A stretch of 64,000 bases of DNA from Coriolopsis trogii (Eukaryota; Basidiomycota; Agaricomycetes; Polyporales; Polyporaceae): assembly GCA_020543525.1 (NCBI GenBank), contig JAHYIO010000039.1, forward strand, positions 1,426,001 through 1,490,000. Direction: 5' to 3'. Position numbers and translations under genes: made by a program. The notes under the pieces are model-generated. The model saw only the letters and a list, made by a program, of their open reading frames with translations, was not told where the DNA came from and searched no databases. This document shows, piece after piece, positions 31,266 through 43,317 of the stretch (position 1 is the stretch's first letter; the number at the start of each line of letters is the position of its first letter).

Positions 31266-33884
31266 TCAGAGCCCAGCAGCCGTCCTCATGGCAGCGAAGT
31301 CTGAGAGTAGTGAGTAAGTGTCGCATGAAGCTTCACGAAGCTCGTCAAGACTCACTTGGAGTTCCCAAACCGGTGACGGGGTCCCAGCCTATCGCAGAGG
31401 AGCCAGTGAGCGACACCAAACAGACAGTGAAGTTCATCAAGTACACTCACCGGCCAGGGCGGGGAACCCGCTCGTACCGCATCCAGGGTTGTTCCCCGTC
31501 GTAATGTCGTTGAACGCTTGTGGGTTCTATTCCGCATCCACACCAAATCAGCCGACATCCACGACTGTGCGCCGAAGCGTTCAAGACCAGGGAAGGACGT
31601 ACCGCATACAACCAGGGGTTGAGGAAGCCAAGCACGGGCTTGCCCGCGTTCAAGAGCTGGTCGTTGATGAGCGCGACGACGGACGCGAAGATGGGCGACG
31701 AGCATGAGGTGCCGGCCACGCTGCGCTGTCGGCCGCTCAGGATGATCGCCACTCTGCAGACGCACAGGGAAGAGCGTTCATCAGCGTATCCCACCACGAG
31801 GATCGACGGAGATCGGGACGATACCTCTGGCCTTGGGCGGCGACGTCGGGGTAGGCGCGCCCGGAACGGTTGAACTTGCCGGCGAACTGGGAACCGAGCT
31901 TGGTGAGGTAGGCCTCGACAGCGTCCGTCTGGAAGCTCGGTTGGGCGAAAAAGTTGGAGAAGCCTCCGGCCGAGAGCTCTGCACCCCTTTCTGGGTTCAC
32001 GTTCTCGGTCGCGCCGACGAGTGTGACGCTAGATGCATACATGAATGAGGGCGAAGAGTGAGAAATCGCGTCGGGTTAGCGAGACGGAACTGCAGGTGAG
32101 AGGACGCACAAGGGGCAGGTCGGGAAGGTCGGATTGAACATCGCGCTGCAGCTCTCACCAGGTGTGGCAGCGACACCACCGTCACCTGCGGTAGCGTCAG
32201 CATGTCGCACGGAGAGACTTGCCACCATGCTTTGCTGAGCCTCACTTACCAGATGCGAAGAGGATGGACACCCCGCGTGCCGCGAGCTGCATATAGGCGT
32301 TGCACATGGCGCTGAAATTAGAGGTTCAACACGCGGTCGGCGAACACAGAGGTTCTGTCTCTCACTTCGTCAAGCTGAAAGACAAATCCATCTCCGTGTT
32401 GAAACCGTAGGAGGTCGTGAAGGTCTGTATGGCGTCTTGCATAAGAGCCTAACACACAAATTACTCTCCGAGGAGAGGAAGCTTACCTGCGGTGGGGCTT
32501 GTTCTGCGAGCAACGCGTTGATGATGTCCAAAAAACCGTCATCGGCGCCGTCCTGAGTTCGGTCTCCGACAGAGATGAAGGTGGTAGGAACGCCAGAGGC
32601 AATGCCAACGGTGTACTGCATGCGCAATCAGCACATGACGCAGCACACATCCCGTAGGTGAAGTAGTCACCTGAATGTCAAGATTCTATGTTCGGGAGTC
32701 GTTCTGTGAGTCGTGGATTGCAACACTGGTGCATACGTTCAACACATACTGCTTCAACACCGGGGCGGTTCTGTTGCCAATGCCGTTAGTCATGCCCGAG
32801 CGTTTGCAAATGACAGTCAAGTATTCACCTGACTGTTCAGGCCATTGTCGACAGACACGAGAGAGAAGCTATTGCTGGAGGGCAGATCAGGGCGGAACGT
32901 GGTCAAAAACGTCTTCAAATCCGCCATGTTGGCGAATTGGTCTTCCTGTTGGAATTGATGGACATGTGAGAGGTGAGAATGATTCACGGAGATGTCTCAG
33001 CATGCGTTTGTTCACCATTCCGGTCACACCCAACACGTTAGCCTTGTTTGTCGCCGGGGTTGTCGGGATGCCGTACAGAGCTTGCAAGCATGCCGGGGTG
33101 ATGGAGGAGTTGCATGCCGCCGGTACCGTCGCGTCGGACACCAATGTAGCGTCAGATTGGATCTCGCTCGGGATGGCGTTAGGGATAGAGACAATCGGTT
33201 CACCGCGCACGGGCCTCGAGAACCTGTACAAAATGGCACGAGAGGAGAAACGCATTGACCCAGATCAGCGCATGCCTTCTTAGCAAGGAAATTGGTCTTA
33301 CGCGGTGGTGGGGTGAATGAGATCAATGTGGCCTCGAAGCCCCGCTGGAATAGAGTACGCGAGCGTCCGGATGGACTCGCTGCCGCTCGCGGTATGCTCA
33401 AAGACAGAGAAGTCGGCGTCAAGCATCTCGTTCGCCTTGCTCACTGGGACAGAGACCTGGATCCAGTCCCCGGTAGGGGTGAGCGTCTTGCTCGTGAGGC
33501 CGTTTTCCGTCAGCCACTGGTTGACAGCGGCGACGGTCTCATCGGAGGGCTTGACAAAGTCCTCTACCTGTTTTCGAATTCGACAGTCAGCCTACGAGCT
33601 GCACAACAATGAGGGAGACAGCGCACCTCCTCCTTCGAGAGCCAAGCGCGGAAGTTTTCGCTCTTGGGAGAGCTCACGTCCATGAGACGCTCCTCCAAGC
33701 CGGCCATGTCTCCCTGCTTGAGCGCGATGCGCAAGTTGAGGGTCTTCTCCGCGGGCGCAACTGCCTTGAGTGCGAAACCTGGCGGAGCCGATGCTCGGCG
33801 CTCATGGACGATCAAGTTGCGGGCCACGGGGTTCGCAGCCGCGAGCAGGGCGAGAGACGCGAGCGACCAGATGAGCGCGACCAT
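31266..33884 (-). CDS. Sedolisin (S53) protease, tripeptidyl-peptidase type
   Basis: Secreted acid serine-carboxyl peptidase made as a proenzyme, 577 residues, fifteen exons: 33884-33627, 33567-33302, 33223-33016, 32945-32829, 32770-32750, 32685-32671, 32615-32487, 32448-32366, 32311-32250, 32185-32110, 32028-31825, 31753-31603, 31526-31451, 31388-31356 and 31300-31266. A signal peptide (MVALIWSLASLALLAAANP) and pro-kumamolisin prodomain precede the catalytic part. The catalytic Glu and Asp are in EANLDIQYT, encoded by two tiny exons (21 and 15 nt). The oxyanion Asp is in FASGDGG, and the nucleophile Ser is in GTSCSSP. Late NPGCGTSGFPALAGWDPVTGLGTPNF is the calcium-site region. Likely cleaves tripeptides from peptides outside the cell at acid pH. 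All residues for activity are present. Confidence 0.95.
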
Positions 33885-35047
33885 GGTGGCAGACGATGTC
33901 CTCTGGAGGGTGCACGCAAGATGGTCCCGAGCGTCGATCGTACTTGTACGTCCCCGGCTGGTGGCATCATGTTCCCGGAGCGATGTGGTCGCCAGGTCGC
34001 CTTCCCCACGGTCCGTCGAGATAACATTCATAGATGCCGTCCGGGGTCAACATCTTGGCAGCGTCCATGCGTTTTCGGGCATACCAGCCACCTCGAGGAC
34101 CTGACAGGGAACGAGAAGGTGTGGAGGGAATACAAGGCGGGAAAGGAAGCGCGCGGAGCATGCGGGAAAGCTGTACCGCACCCTCGCAATCGCTATACGC
34201 ACCACATGTCGGGTGCTAAAAATACCGACCACGCTGTGAGAGACCCGCGTCTTGGGACACCGAGGACCGAGATGAGAAGTCGCCCATTCCGCAAAACTGA
34301 TGGACGTACATAGGTGTGCCACTGTCGCCGCCGGATCATTTAGATCCGCAGAAACTCGGTGGGAACGCTGACGGATAGTCCTGGGTAAGGTTCTGAATGG
34401 AATACTCTGGTCAGCAATCTTCGACTCATGGTCTCACTCGTAGGGGCTTTCATGCTGAAGCGACACGACAAGTGAAGGATGTTTGCAAATACATCTTGAC
34501 CCAGTTCTTCTCGAAAGCCTTGAACTCCGCAAGGGCGGATGGGTGCGATGCGGAGATTCGGGTTTCCTCCGAGATGAGTGCGGTGTGTACTTAGGTCGGA
34601 TTCGTCTCAGGTAAGATCACTGCGGAGGCCTGCATATGAGTCCTTGGTGCGTACGTTAGAGCATAGCATTCTACATACCTGTACTTTGCATCGCTGCGAC
34701 AGGAAGTCGAGGTTCAACATACCTTCACCATATGCGCCGATGCAGCATGACGCAAATCGAATGCCAACGCTCTCGTGAATCCACGAAGGGGTTTCTGCGA
34801 TAGCTAAGCATAGGGTGAATAAGAAATACAGTAGTTTAGATCCAGCTATCGTGTACATGTCGCTAACGAGACCAAAAAGTGAGCATAGGCCCTATGTGTG
34901 CGCATACGAGCAAGAAGATAATACCACCAGCCTCTTTGGCTGTAATCCGGTATCGACACACCCTCAAGAACGCTTCTTGTACTTTCCACCACGCCTAACA
35001 AGATATGCGCTCAGTAACGACTTGAACGACTTGATGACATTCAGGAC
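33885..35047. other. Intergenic with one unresolved minus-strand locus
   Basis: The part next to 33884 is the sedolisin promoter. The part from about 34340 to 34858 has coding-like minus-strand segments described separately. The rest shows nothing. Confidence 0.45.
34340..34858 (-). other. Possible small gene or gene remnant, unresolved
   Basis: Minus-strand pieces look coding but do not give one clean model. An N-terminal piece starting at 34858 (MYTIAGSKLLYFLFTLCLAI) resembles a signal peptide and could end at the GTATGT near 34728. A second piece around 34590-34490 reads HTALISEETRISASHPSALAEF in pieces, and a third ends in VSVPTEFLRI before a stop at 34340. I recognise no family. It could be a short spliced gene, or the decayed remnant of one. 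Confidence 0.25.
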
Positions 35048-37239
35048 TTACTCAGCCTCATCAGCAACGAACGCACGCTTGCGCTCGTGCATCCGCTGCG
35101 CCTCCGCGTTCATCTCCTCCACTTCCTGCGTGTCGGGGAAGCCAATGTTCCAGTACCCCGGCGGAGTCTCTGCACGTTCCCAATGATGGCGGTGGCGGGA
35201 GATGGCCTTCTTGTGCTCCTCGATAGCCGCATTCTCGTCTTCGTCGGAGCCGAACGAGTCCTTCAAGCCCCCCTTCTTCGTTGGCGAGGACTGGGGCGAA
35301 CGCCACATTGGAGCCTTCAGCCGGCTAGGCAGAGGCCCTACAGCCTCGTAGTACTGCACAGGCGTCAGTTCAGTGACCCAGCGATCGCAAAGATGACGCA
35401 CGTCGCGACAACATTCACAATCCCCCGCGTGCATCCGCTTGCGCATCTCCTTGTCCCGCACAACCTCCTCGAACTGGAAGCCGACCCCGTTGTTCCGCTC
35501 AGGGTCGATCTGGAACAGCGCGTTGATGTTCTCCTTGCCAGCCCTGTCCGTATATGCGCGGTGAACACATCATCCTGACACACTCACAGCACACGCTCGC
35601 GACACCCACTGCACTTCAGCGCCGTATCGTCCACGACCCTTATATATGGAATAATCCGCAGGGGTCTTCTTGTCGGACGTGCCCGTAGGAGTGCTGGCCG
35701 GTACGTTCTCGTCGTTCTCGGTCGCGCGCTCCTTTCCCTTCTTCAGGTTCTTGATGGGGCGGGAGACTGGGGTGTTGGGAAGGCGAGGCTTGCTTGTGTT
35801 CAAGGCAGGGAGAGGCCCGCGGGCGCGCCCCGAATGCGGCGGAGAAGAAGAGGGAGGCGGCGGCATCTCCGCAAGGCTGGCCTTGAACTTGAGGCTCGTA
35901 GGCGGTTGAGGACGAGCGGCTGACACAGGCGTGAAGAGCTGTTCGGTGCGACGGTGGGGGAGAGAGGGTTTGGGCGTCATATCCGCCACCTGAGCCGGCG
36001 TAAGCGGGACAATCTGTGATGGGAAAATGTAGGTAGGAGCTATATGCGTGCATTGCATGGTCAGTCTACACGTGGAGGCCATGGCGAGAGCAGCTACTTA
36101 CTCTGTGACTCAACCTCTGTCTCCGAAGAGTCGGGGGCGGGGGAGCGAGGCCGCTTCTGAGGTATCGTAGAACGGGACCCATCCTCCTTGACATCCAATT
36201 GGGATGGATACACATATTTCACCGCTAATGATTGTTCAGACGCATGGCAAATAGAGAGCTGGCCAGAGCACGCACGTTGAGAATCAGGCTCGGTCTCCGA
36301 CGACGCTGGAACGTCTTCCGGATCAGGTATCTTGATAGTGGAAGCACGCTTTACGAGCTTGTGGGTCGCAGGCTTGACCTCATGAGACTTCGAGGGCGTC
36401 GCAGAATTTGCATGCGTAATCGATGAAGACAGAGACGAGTTGACGGACTTGCCGGTGAGAACCTCGGAAACATCGGGTTCCGGGGACGGGAACACGATCG
36501 ACTCTATGAGTGATGCCGCTGCTAACATGCCTTTGCGTACCCTGCGGTATTCCTCCTTCTTCGGATCCTCGCCAGTCGGTGAAATCTTTGCCTTCGTTCG
36601 GCCCATGCCCCCGTCATCTTCGGGATTTGGCTTCCTCCGCTTGGCTGCACGCTCTTCCTTGCGCTTCTCCTTGTCGATGAGATCCTTGACCTGCCTCCAT
36701 ACTTGGTAGTCGGCCGCATGCTTCTCTTCCGCCTCCTCCTTCACCTTGCGCAAGTCTGCGTACCGCGTCTTGAGCGCGGCCAGCTCAGCACGTGCGAACG
36801 CTAGCTCTCTTGCTGCGCTCTCCTTTTCCCCAGCCTCCCTAGCTGCCTCAGCCACCCCCAAAGTCTGCCCACCGTCAACGCGCCGTCGCCGCTCCCGTTC
36901 GAGTTCCGCGTTCAGCTGCTCGTTTGCCTCCCTGAGACCCGCGATCTCCGCAATGGCGTCACCGAGCGCGCTGAGCGTGGTCTTGCTTAACTGCACATGG
37001 CTGATGAGTTCGCTTTGGAGCGCCTGGATGTGGGCGGCGAGCTCGTCCGAGGGCTGCTGGCTGAGTAGTTCAAGCTGACTCTGTTGCTCCTGGCTAGGTC
37101 CGCCGGTCTGAGTGGCAAGCGCGCGTTCGGCGTCGTCGAGGTCTTTGTACCCAAGCTTCGCTGCGAGGCGGTGGCCGCGGTGGATCGCGTCGAAGACTTG
37201 CTTGCTGAGATCGTCATTGACCCAGCGTAGTTTGTTCAC
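35048..37239 (-). CDS. SAE2: SAE2/Ctp1/CtIP-type DNA end-resection factor
   Basis: Cofactor of the Mre11 complex that starts resection of DNA double-strand breaks, in the nucleus. Four exons (37239-36102, 36039-35588, 35533-35402, 35353-35048), 675 residues. Residues 100-210 are a charged coiled coil, the expected tetramerisation part. The middle is disordered with many SP/TP sites, as known members are regulated by CDK phosphorylation. The conserved C-terminal domain is clear: FQIDPERNNGVGFQFEEVV, the zinc-type cluster DCECCRDYYEAVGPLP, and the DNA-binding SRHRHHWERAETPPGYW, ending NIGFPDTQEVE. The exon 2/3 join was set as GCT then GAG (intron 35587-35534), since it keeps phase with the best donor. 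Assignment rests on the C-terminal domain and is strong. Confidence 0.93.
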
Positions 37240-37980
37240 CTACAACGAGGTGAGCTATCACGCGGGGGAATGGCCACGGCGTGAGGTACGATGCAATGTA
37301 TGCGCACTTTGTTCTCCAGGAACTGGACTTGTTTGTTGGTCGGAGGCGAGATATCCTTTCCCAGTGTCTTCAGCATCTTGTAGTCTCAACGCTCGCACGT
37401 ACGAAGGCCGTCAGATTTGTATGTTGGCCATACGTGCACGGAACAAAGTGTGTGGAGGACGGAGGAGGCGAAGGAGGGGAGCGCTAAGGCTTGACGCGAA
37501 TCGCGTTGGGAGTAGACCACATGACCGTGTGGGATTTCACAGCCACTACAAAGCGAGATTGACGATGTTGACCTTCGACCTTGAGCTTGAGTGTCCTGCC
37601 GTCGTCTGCCTGCCTCTAGAGCGTCCGCGCAGAATGCGTCTTTTGTGAATTCCCATGATACAGATTCACAATGAGTCTTTTCTTCATCAGGACATCACCC
37701 TGTGGCAAGCAAGGCTCGAAACTTCCGAGCAAACAATGTGACTGCAGGAAAAAATTGCACAGGGCGGATGCGCAAGTTGATCAATGTTGTAGTTGCATGG
37801 GTACTCGCCACAGTCGCGAGTCGCCACAGCGGCGGCGTTCTTGAGGAGGAGCATGAGTATGTAAGCGGCGGTCGACAGCGCCCGGCGTTGAGTATGTTCC
37901 CACGATCACTGGTGTACTAATCCGTCTCTCCTGCCCCGTTAAACTTTGCGTTTCCAAGCTTGGTTTCTCGTCTCACTGCC
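37240..37980. other. Divergent promoter region, no gene seen
   Basis: Lies between the SAE2-type gene (minus) and the first F-box gene (plus), which start back to back. Short overlapping frames only. Confidence 0.5.
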
Positions 37981-39798
37981 ATGCAGTCCCTGAGGCAAGT
38001 CGTTCATGGTTAGATGATGAGCTATCTTCCCACTCACGAGCCATCAGTCTCCACAACCTGGCGGACGATATCGTCTATCTCATTGCCGCCCAGCTGGATA
38101 CAGCGTCATACATCAAACCTCTCTCCCGTACTTCGCATAGGACACGTAGCATATGCATGCCTCTGCTCTTTGCGCATTGTCGGATTTCATTGACAAATCG
38201 GGATGAGCCGCCTACTACCATACGTCCCTACGTTCGGTACGTACGTTCGTCTTCCTGCTTGGGAGCAGCTCGTAACGATGCCTCCCATAGTCGCCTAACG
38301 TTCTACAATCCATTCGACTCGCTAGAAGGCTTCGAGGACTTAGGAAGGGAGCTGCTACTTTTGCCGTTCATTCACACGATCAGATTTCTACTACCTCCCT
38401 ACAACACGCCCTGGACATTCATCAAGACGTGCATGGACTTTCCACAAATCACAAAACTCTCTTTCAGGGAGTCTAAAACGGAACCCTGGGCGGATTTTGA
38501 CAAGATATCTCTAGAGGATGTGCGAAACACCAGGAACTCGCTTCATGTCCTCGAATACCATACTACCATGTGGCGGGAATTCGAGCACGAGGACGAGGGC
38601 CCCCCGCGCCTCGCAGAAGTCTATGCAGCCGAAGCTCGGTTCCTAGGAGCTCTTGTAGAGCGCATGCCAATGTCAGCGCGTCGCCTCTCCTTGCCATTCG
38701 AGACGTCTCCGTGGAGTCAGATGGTGCAAGTCACATGGCCTCACCTTCGCAGCTTCCACATCCACGGAAGATACCTATCATCCGATCAGACAGCGTTTCT
38801 TCCTGGGTTTTTGGCCCACGAATCTCTCCTCGCTGCACTCAGCAGTCTCTCTATCAACCTCGCTCAACCTCCTGCGTGTGCCCGTGCCCCCATCTTGGGA
38901 ACCAAACGGTATTCGTCGACATCAGAGCCCCTCTACCTGCGCTCGTTGACAGTGTCTTATCCAGACCCTGAGGATATCCTCTTCGAGATGCGCGCCCCAG
39001 CCCTGACCCATCTCGCCCTGCGCGACTGGCCGCGATACTACTTCCACGTTCATTGTAGTCGGAATGGCAACACCAGTCGCTGGGTTGCCCCCATCCTCTC
39101 ATCTTCAGAGTGTCTGTACGTGCTGAAGAAGATGTGTGCCACGAGTCTGGAGAGTCTCGAGCTGGTCTACAAGGCAGACGACTCTGAAGACGAGCTTCTC
39201 CGCCACGTTACCTCTGCATACCCCCGCCTTTCGCAACTACAGTTGCATCGCTATCGACGTCAACACGACGATGCAGTCCCATTTGTAAGTCTCGTTGTGA
39301 AGTTAACACGGACTTGCTGCTCATATCAGGAGCCCAGATACAAATTGCGCGCCAATTGGCCACCATCAAGTACCTACAGGATGTTCGCCTCAACCTCGAT
39401 TTCCGCGAGACGATTGGCCAGCTGGACTCTGATCCCTACACCATACGCGACTGGGACAGACTTCACGAACGCGTAGGTCGGGAGATGCTCGCAATATTTC
39501 ACGCGTCGTGCCCCATGCTTTGCGTTCTCAGAATGCTCTACCACCACACCCACGGCAGTACCTGGACAGGGTTTGTACCACTGGGGGACGAAGACGCGGT
39601 CCTCATTTTTGACTACGACAGTCCTGAAAAGTGAGTTTGCGAGCGTCGCTGAGTATTGCCCGCTTACCCGCCCATTCGTTGACGGCTGCCCCATGCAGAG
39701 ATTCTGAGCCATTGCCATACTTTGCATATCGGCCTCGGTTCTCAGACTCGGAACTAGACTTGGTCGAATTTCAGACTCCCCAACCGGATGTGTCGTGA
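37981..39798 (+). CDS. F-box protein, tandem copy 1
   Basis: Predicted F-box protein of 529 residues from five exons: 37981-37994 (14 nt), 38048-38236, 38291-39284, 39338-39630 and 39699-39798. The N-terminal F-box-like segment reads LADDIVYLIAAQLDTASYIKPLSRTS, followed by a long leucine-containing region of the kind seen in expanded basidiomycete F-box families, with no WD40 repeats. It would link an unknown target to Skp1-Cullin. The first intron has a perfect GC donor (AG then GCAAGT). Its neighbour at 40487 is a close paralogue with the same exon lengths (994, 293 and 100 nt for the last three). The 14-nt first exon codes only MQSLS and is the weakest part of the model. Confidence 0.82.
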
Positions 39799-40301
39799 GC
39801 ATACGATTCCAGACCGGTCTGCATGGGAGTCCCGTCGCTGGCACTTGTAAGTGGTGGCCGAGCTGCGAACGTGGATGATATGATTCCCGGAAGGACACAA
39901 TCGCGGCACTTGCTCAAGGCTAGGACAGAGAGTAGTAGTGTATTGGCATTTGCGGTAGTATATCCTATCGCCATTACGCGCGTACACTTTACTACCTGTG
40001 GTGAGCAACGTTTCATCCTACCACGCGGGCTGGCCGGCCCACGGCTCCCTGTTCTTGACTAGCGAATCTTATACGGTCCTCTTCCTACAGACCTTTTGTT
40101 TGCAGTCGGCCAATCATATCGAGATCGAGACACGAACTCATACTCACTGTACAAAGTTCGTGGGAGTTCAAGTTTACTGACTGGCCCGGGCCAACCTCGA
40201 GGTTGGATTGGTTTGCTTACCGCCAGCGAGCAGTAATACTCACGACGAACCACCATCCTCAACTCCTCAAGAGGACTTCAAGACTCACCGGCACCTCGCA
40301 C
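37981..40301 (+). repeat. Segmental tandem duplication, unit 1
   Basis: Unit 1 holds F-box copy 1 plus about 500 nt of 3' flank. The flank matches that of unit 2 (for example GTGGATGATATGAT, GAGCAACGTTTCA, AGACACGAACTCATACTC and GACGAACCACCA in the same order), so whole segments were copied, not only the coding exons. Confidence 0.85.
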
Positions 40302-40486
40302 TTATGTATATAGCTTCCCATTTTATATAACACTGTTGTTGCAAACGCCGGGGATATTACTTACATGTTCCCACGATCGTAAGTCTTGTTTTCGGCGCTG
40401 GCCTACCCGGAATGATGTTCACAATCTCTCTCCTCTGACGTTGAACTTGACGTTCTCGAGCTTCTGCCTTCGCCGCGCCGAAGGTT
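40302..40486. other. Spacer between duplicated units
   Basis: About 185 nt with no match in the other unit and no coding sequence. Confidence 0.5.
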
Positions 40487-42313
40487 ATGGAGCTCATGAG
40501 GTGAACCGTTCATAGTGCGATCTGTATTGTTGTCCTACTTACGAGCTATTGGCAGTCTCCATCACTTCCTCCCGGACGATGTTGTTTATCGCATTGCCGC
40601 CCAGCTGGACATAGCGTCATATATCGAACCTCTCTCCCGTACTTCGCGCAGGATACGTAGTGTATGCATGCCTCTGCTCTTTACGCACTGCTGGATATCC
40701 TTGGAAAAGCGAGACGAACCACCTGCTGCTATTCGTCCCTACGTTCGGTACGTGTGTTCGCCTTCATGCTCAGCGAGCAGCTCGTAACGATGCCTCTCAT
40801 AGTCGCCTGACGTTCTACAATCCATTCGACTCATTAATAGGGCTTGAGGACTTGAAAAAGGAGCTACTACTTCTGCCGTCGGTCCACACGGTCAGATTCC
40901 TACTGCCTCTCTACAACACTCCCTGGACATTTATCAAGCCATGCCTGGACTTTCCGCAAGTCACAACGCTCTCTTTCTGGGAATACAAGACAGAACCCTG
41001 GACGGATTTTGACAGAATATCTCCAGAGGATGTGCAAAATACGAGAAACTCGCTCCAAGTCCTCGAATACCATACTACCATGTGGCGGGAATTCGAACAC
41101 GACGGCGAGGGTCCTCCGCGCCTCGCAGAGGTCTATGCATCCGAAGCCCGGTTCCTTGGAGCTCTCGTAGAGGGGATGTCGACTTCAGCGCGTCGCCTGT
41201 ACTTGCCATTCGAGACGTCCCCGTGGTGTCAGATGGTACAATCCACATGGCCTCACCTCCGCAGCCTTCACATCCACGGAAGGTATCTCTCCCCCGATCA
41301 GACAGCAATTCTTCCTCAACTTTTGGCCCGCGAGGCTCTCATCTCTTCACTCATCAGTCTTTCAATCAACATCGCTCAGCCTCCTGCATGTGCTCGTGCA
41401 CCCATTCTAGGACGTGAACGGCATACCGTCGCATCAGAGCCCCTTAGCCTACAGGATCTGACGGTGTCTTATCCAGACCCTGAGGATTCCCTCTTTGCGA
41501 TGCGCGCCCCCAAGCTGACCCATCTCTCCCTACGTGATTCTCCGCGACACTACTTCCACGTCCATTGCAATCAGAATGGAGACACCAGTCGCTGGGTTGC
41601 CCCCATTCTCTCGTCTTCAGAGTGCCTCTACGTGTTGAAGAAGTTGCGCGCAACGCGTTTAGAGAGTCTTGAACTAGTCTACCAGGCAGACGACACAGAA
41701 CACGAGCTTCTCAACCACATAACCTCGGCGTATCCCCGCCTTGCAAAGCTACAACTGCATCGCTATCGATGTCAACACGATGATGAAGTTCCATATGTGA
41801 GTGTCGTTGTGATATTTGGCAGACTCGCTGCTAACATGAGGAGCCTAGATACAAATTGCACACCAACTGGCCACCGTCAGATACATACAGGAGGTTCGCC
41901 TCAACCTTGATTTCCGCGAGACGATTGGTCAGCTCGACTCCGATCCCTATATCATACGCGACTGGGATAGACTCTACGAACGCGTAGGACGGGAGATGCT
42001 TGCGATATTCCGTGCGTCGTGCCCCATGCTCTATGTTCTCAGGATGCTCTACCACCACACCCACGGCAGTACCTGGACGGGGTTTTTGCCACTGGAAAAC
42101 GGACAGGCAGCGCTAAGCTACGACTATGATAGACCTGATCAGTGAGTTAGCGAGCGTCGCATATACCCACCCACCCGCTTGCCCGCCCATTCGTTAACGA
42201 CCGCCCCATGCAGAGATTCTGAAGCATTGCCATACTTTGCATATCGGCGTCCGTTCTCGGACTCGGACTTAGACTTGATCGAATTTCAGACGCCTCAACC
42301 GGATGTGCCGTGA
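40487..42313 (+). CDS. F-box protein, tandem copy 2
   Basis: Paralogue of the gene at 37981, 530 residues, exons 40487-40500, 40556-40747, 40803-41796, 41849-42141 and 42214-42313. The F-box segment is LPDDVVYRIAAQLDIASYIEPLSRTS. The protein is colinear with copy 1 along its length, with only scattered substitutions and identical splice phases. Here intron 1 has a GT donor (AG then GTGAAC), unlike the GC donor of copy 1. Both copies are open to the end, so there is no sign that one is a pseudogene. The shared long motif NPFDSL...LLLLPSVHT and HTTMWREFEHDGEGPPRL are good probes for further family members. Target unknown. Confidence 0.83.
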
Positions 42314-42863
42314 GTATATCAATGGTGCGAATTCAGACCGGTCCTCTTCTCCGTCGCCACTTGAAAGTGGGGACTTGTGGCCGAGCGAGAACGCACACTG
42401 GCAGGAGGTGGATGATATGATGCCCGGAAAGACACAAGTATAGCATTTGCTCACGGCTAGGACAGAGTAGTAGCGTATGGTCATCTGCGACAGCTGAGAG
42501 GTAGTACCCTATAGCCATTGCACGAGTACGGTGTACCTGCGGGGAGCAACGTTTCACCTATGCCCCCTACGCGGGCGGGCTGGTCCACAGCTCCCTGTTG
42601 CGGCTCGCATTTGACTGGTGACTCTTGTACGTTCATTTTCCTCTCCTCTATACTTATTGTCTGCAGTTGGCCAATGGCATCAAGATTTAGACACGAACTC
42701 ATACTCGGTCAAACTCACGGTTTTGAAGTTCGTGGGAGTTTACTAACCGGCCCGGGTCAACGAGGTTGGATTGGTTGCTTACTGCCAGCGAGCTACTCAA
42801 GACGAACCACCACTCTTCAACTTCTCAAGGAGACGACTTCAACTCGAGCCTCTCACCTCGCAC
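40487..42863 (+). repeat. Segmental tandem duplication, unit 2
   Basis: Second unit, same orientation, with matched 3' flank up to CCTCTCACCTCGCAC at about 42863, where similarity to unit 1 stops. Confidence 0.85.
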
Positions 42864-43317
42864 AAATGCAGCATGTTTTGAGCCGGCTGCAGAACATACA
42901 GAGCCATACGTCCACAAATTCAAATTGTAGCGGCGACGAGTCAGAGCTGTGCACTTTGGCTCTGCCGGAATTCACCGCCATCGCGCGGTAAGTGTATCAT
43001 CACGACTAGGTGTGTACGGCTGTCGCCCCAGGGCATCCTCGGGTTTGATGCATTTGCAATATGCGGATGAAATACTCCTTTGCCGTGGTCGTCCGTCCGT
43101 CTACATATACGGGACGTAGGCCCGGGGGCTGACAGTTGCATTGTCTCCTGGCCCGCTCGACACTTGTTCGGTTTCTTCGTCTGCGCTGCCTATCGCTCGT
43201 TACTTCCAAACTACCGACCCTCCTCTTACTCTCTTTTGCATCTCTACAAGTGACTTACACTGGTCCGCCTAAATTCACAGTTCGCTCCTCTGCTCGGTCC
43301 TCCAGTCCGTGCAGAAC
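42864..43317 (+). other. Intergenic with an orphan exon-like start
   Basis: Directly after unit 2, an ATG at 42866 opens 41 codons (MQHVLSRLQNIQSHTSTNSN...) ending at a good donor GTAAGT near 42990, but no matching downstream exon was found. It may be a cut-off first exon. The remainder is the promoter and leader of the hydrolase gene. Confidence 0.3.
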
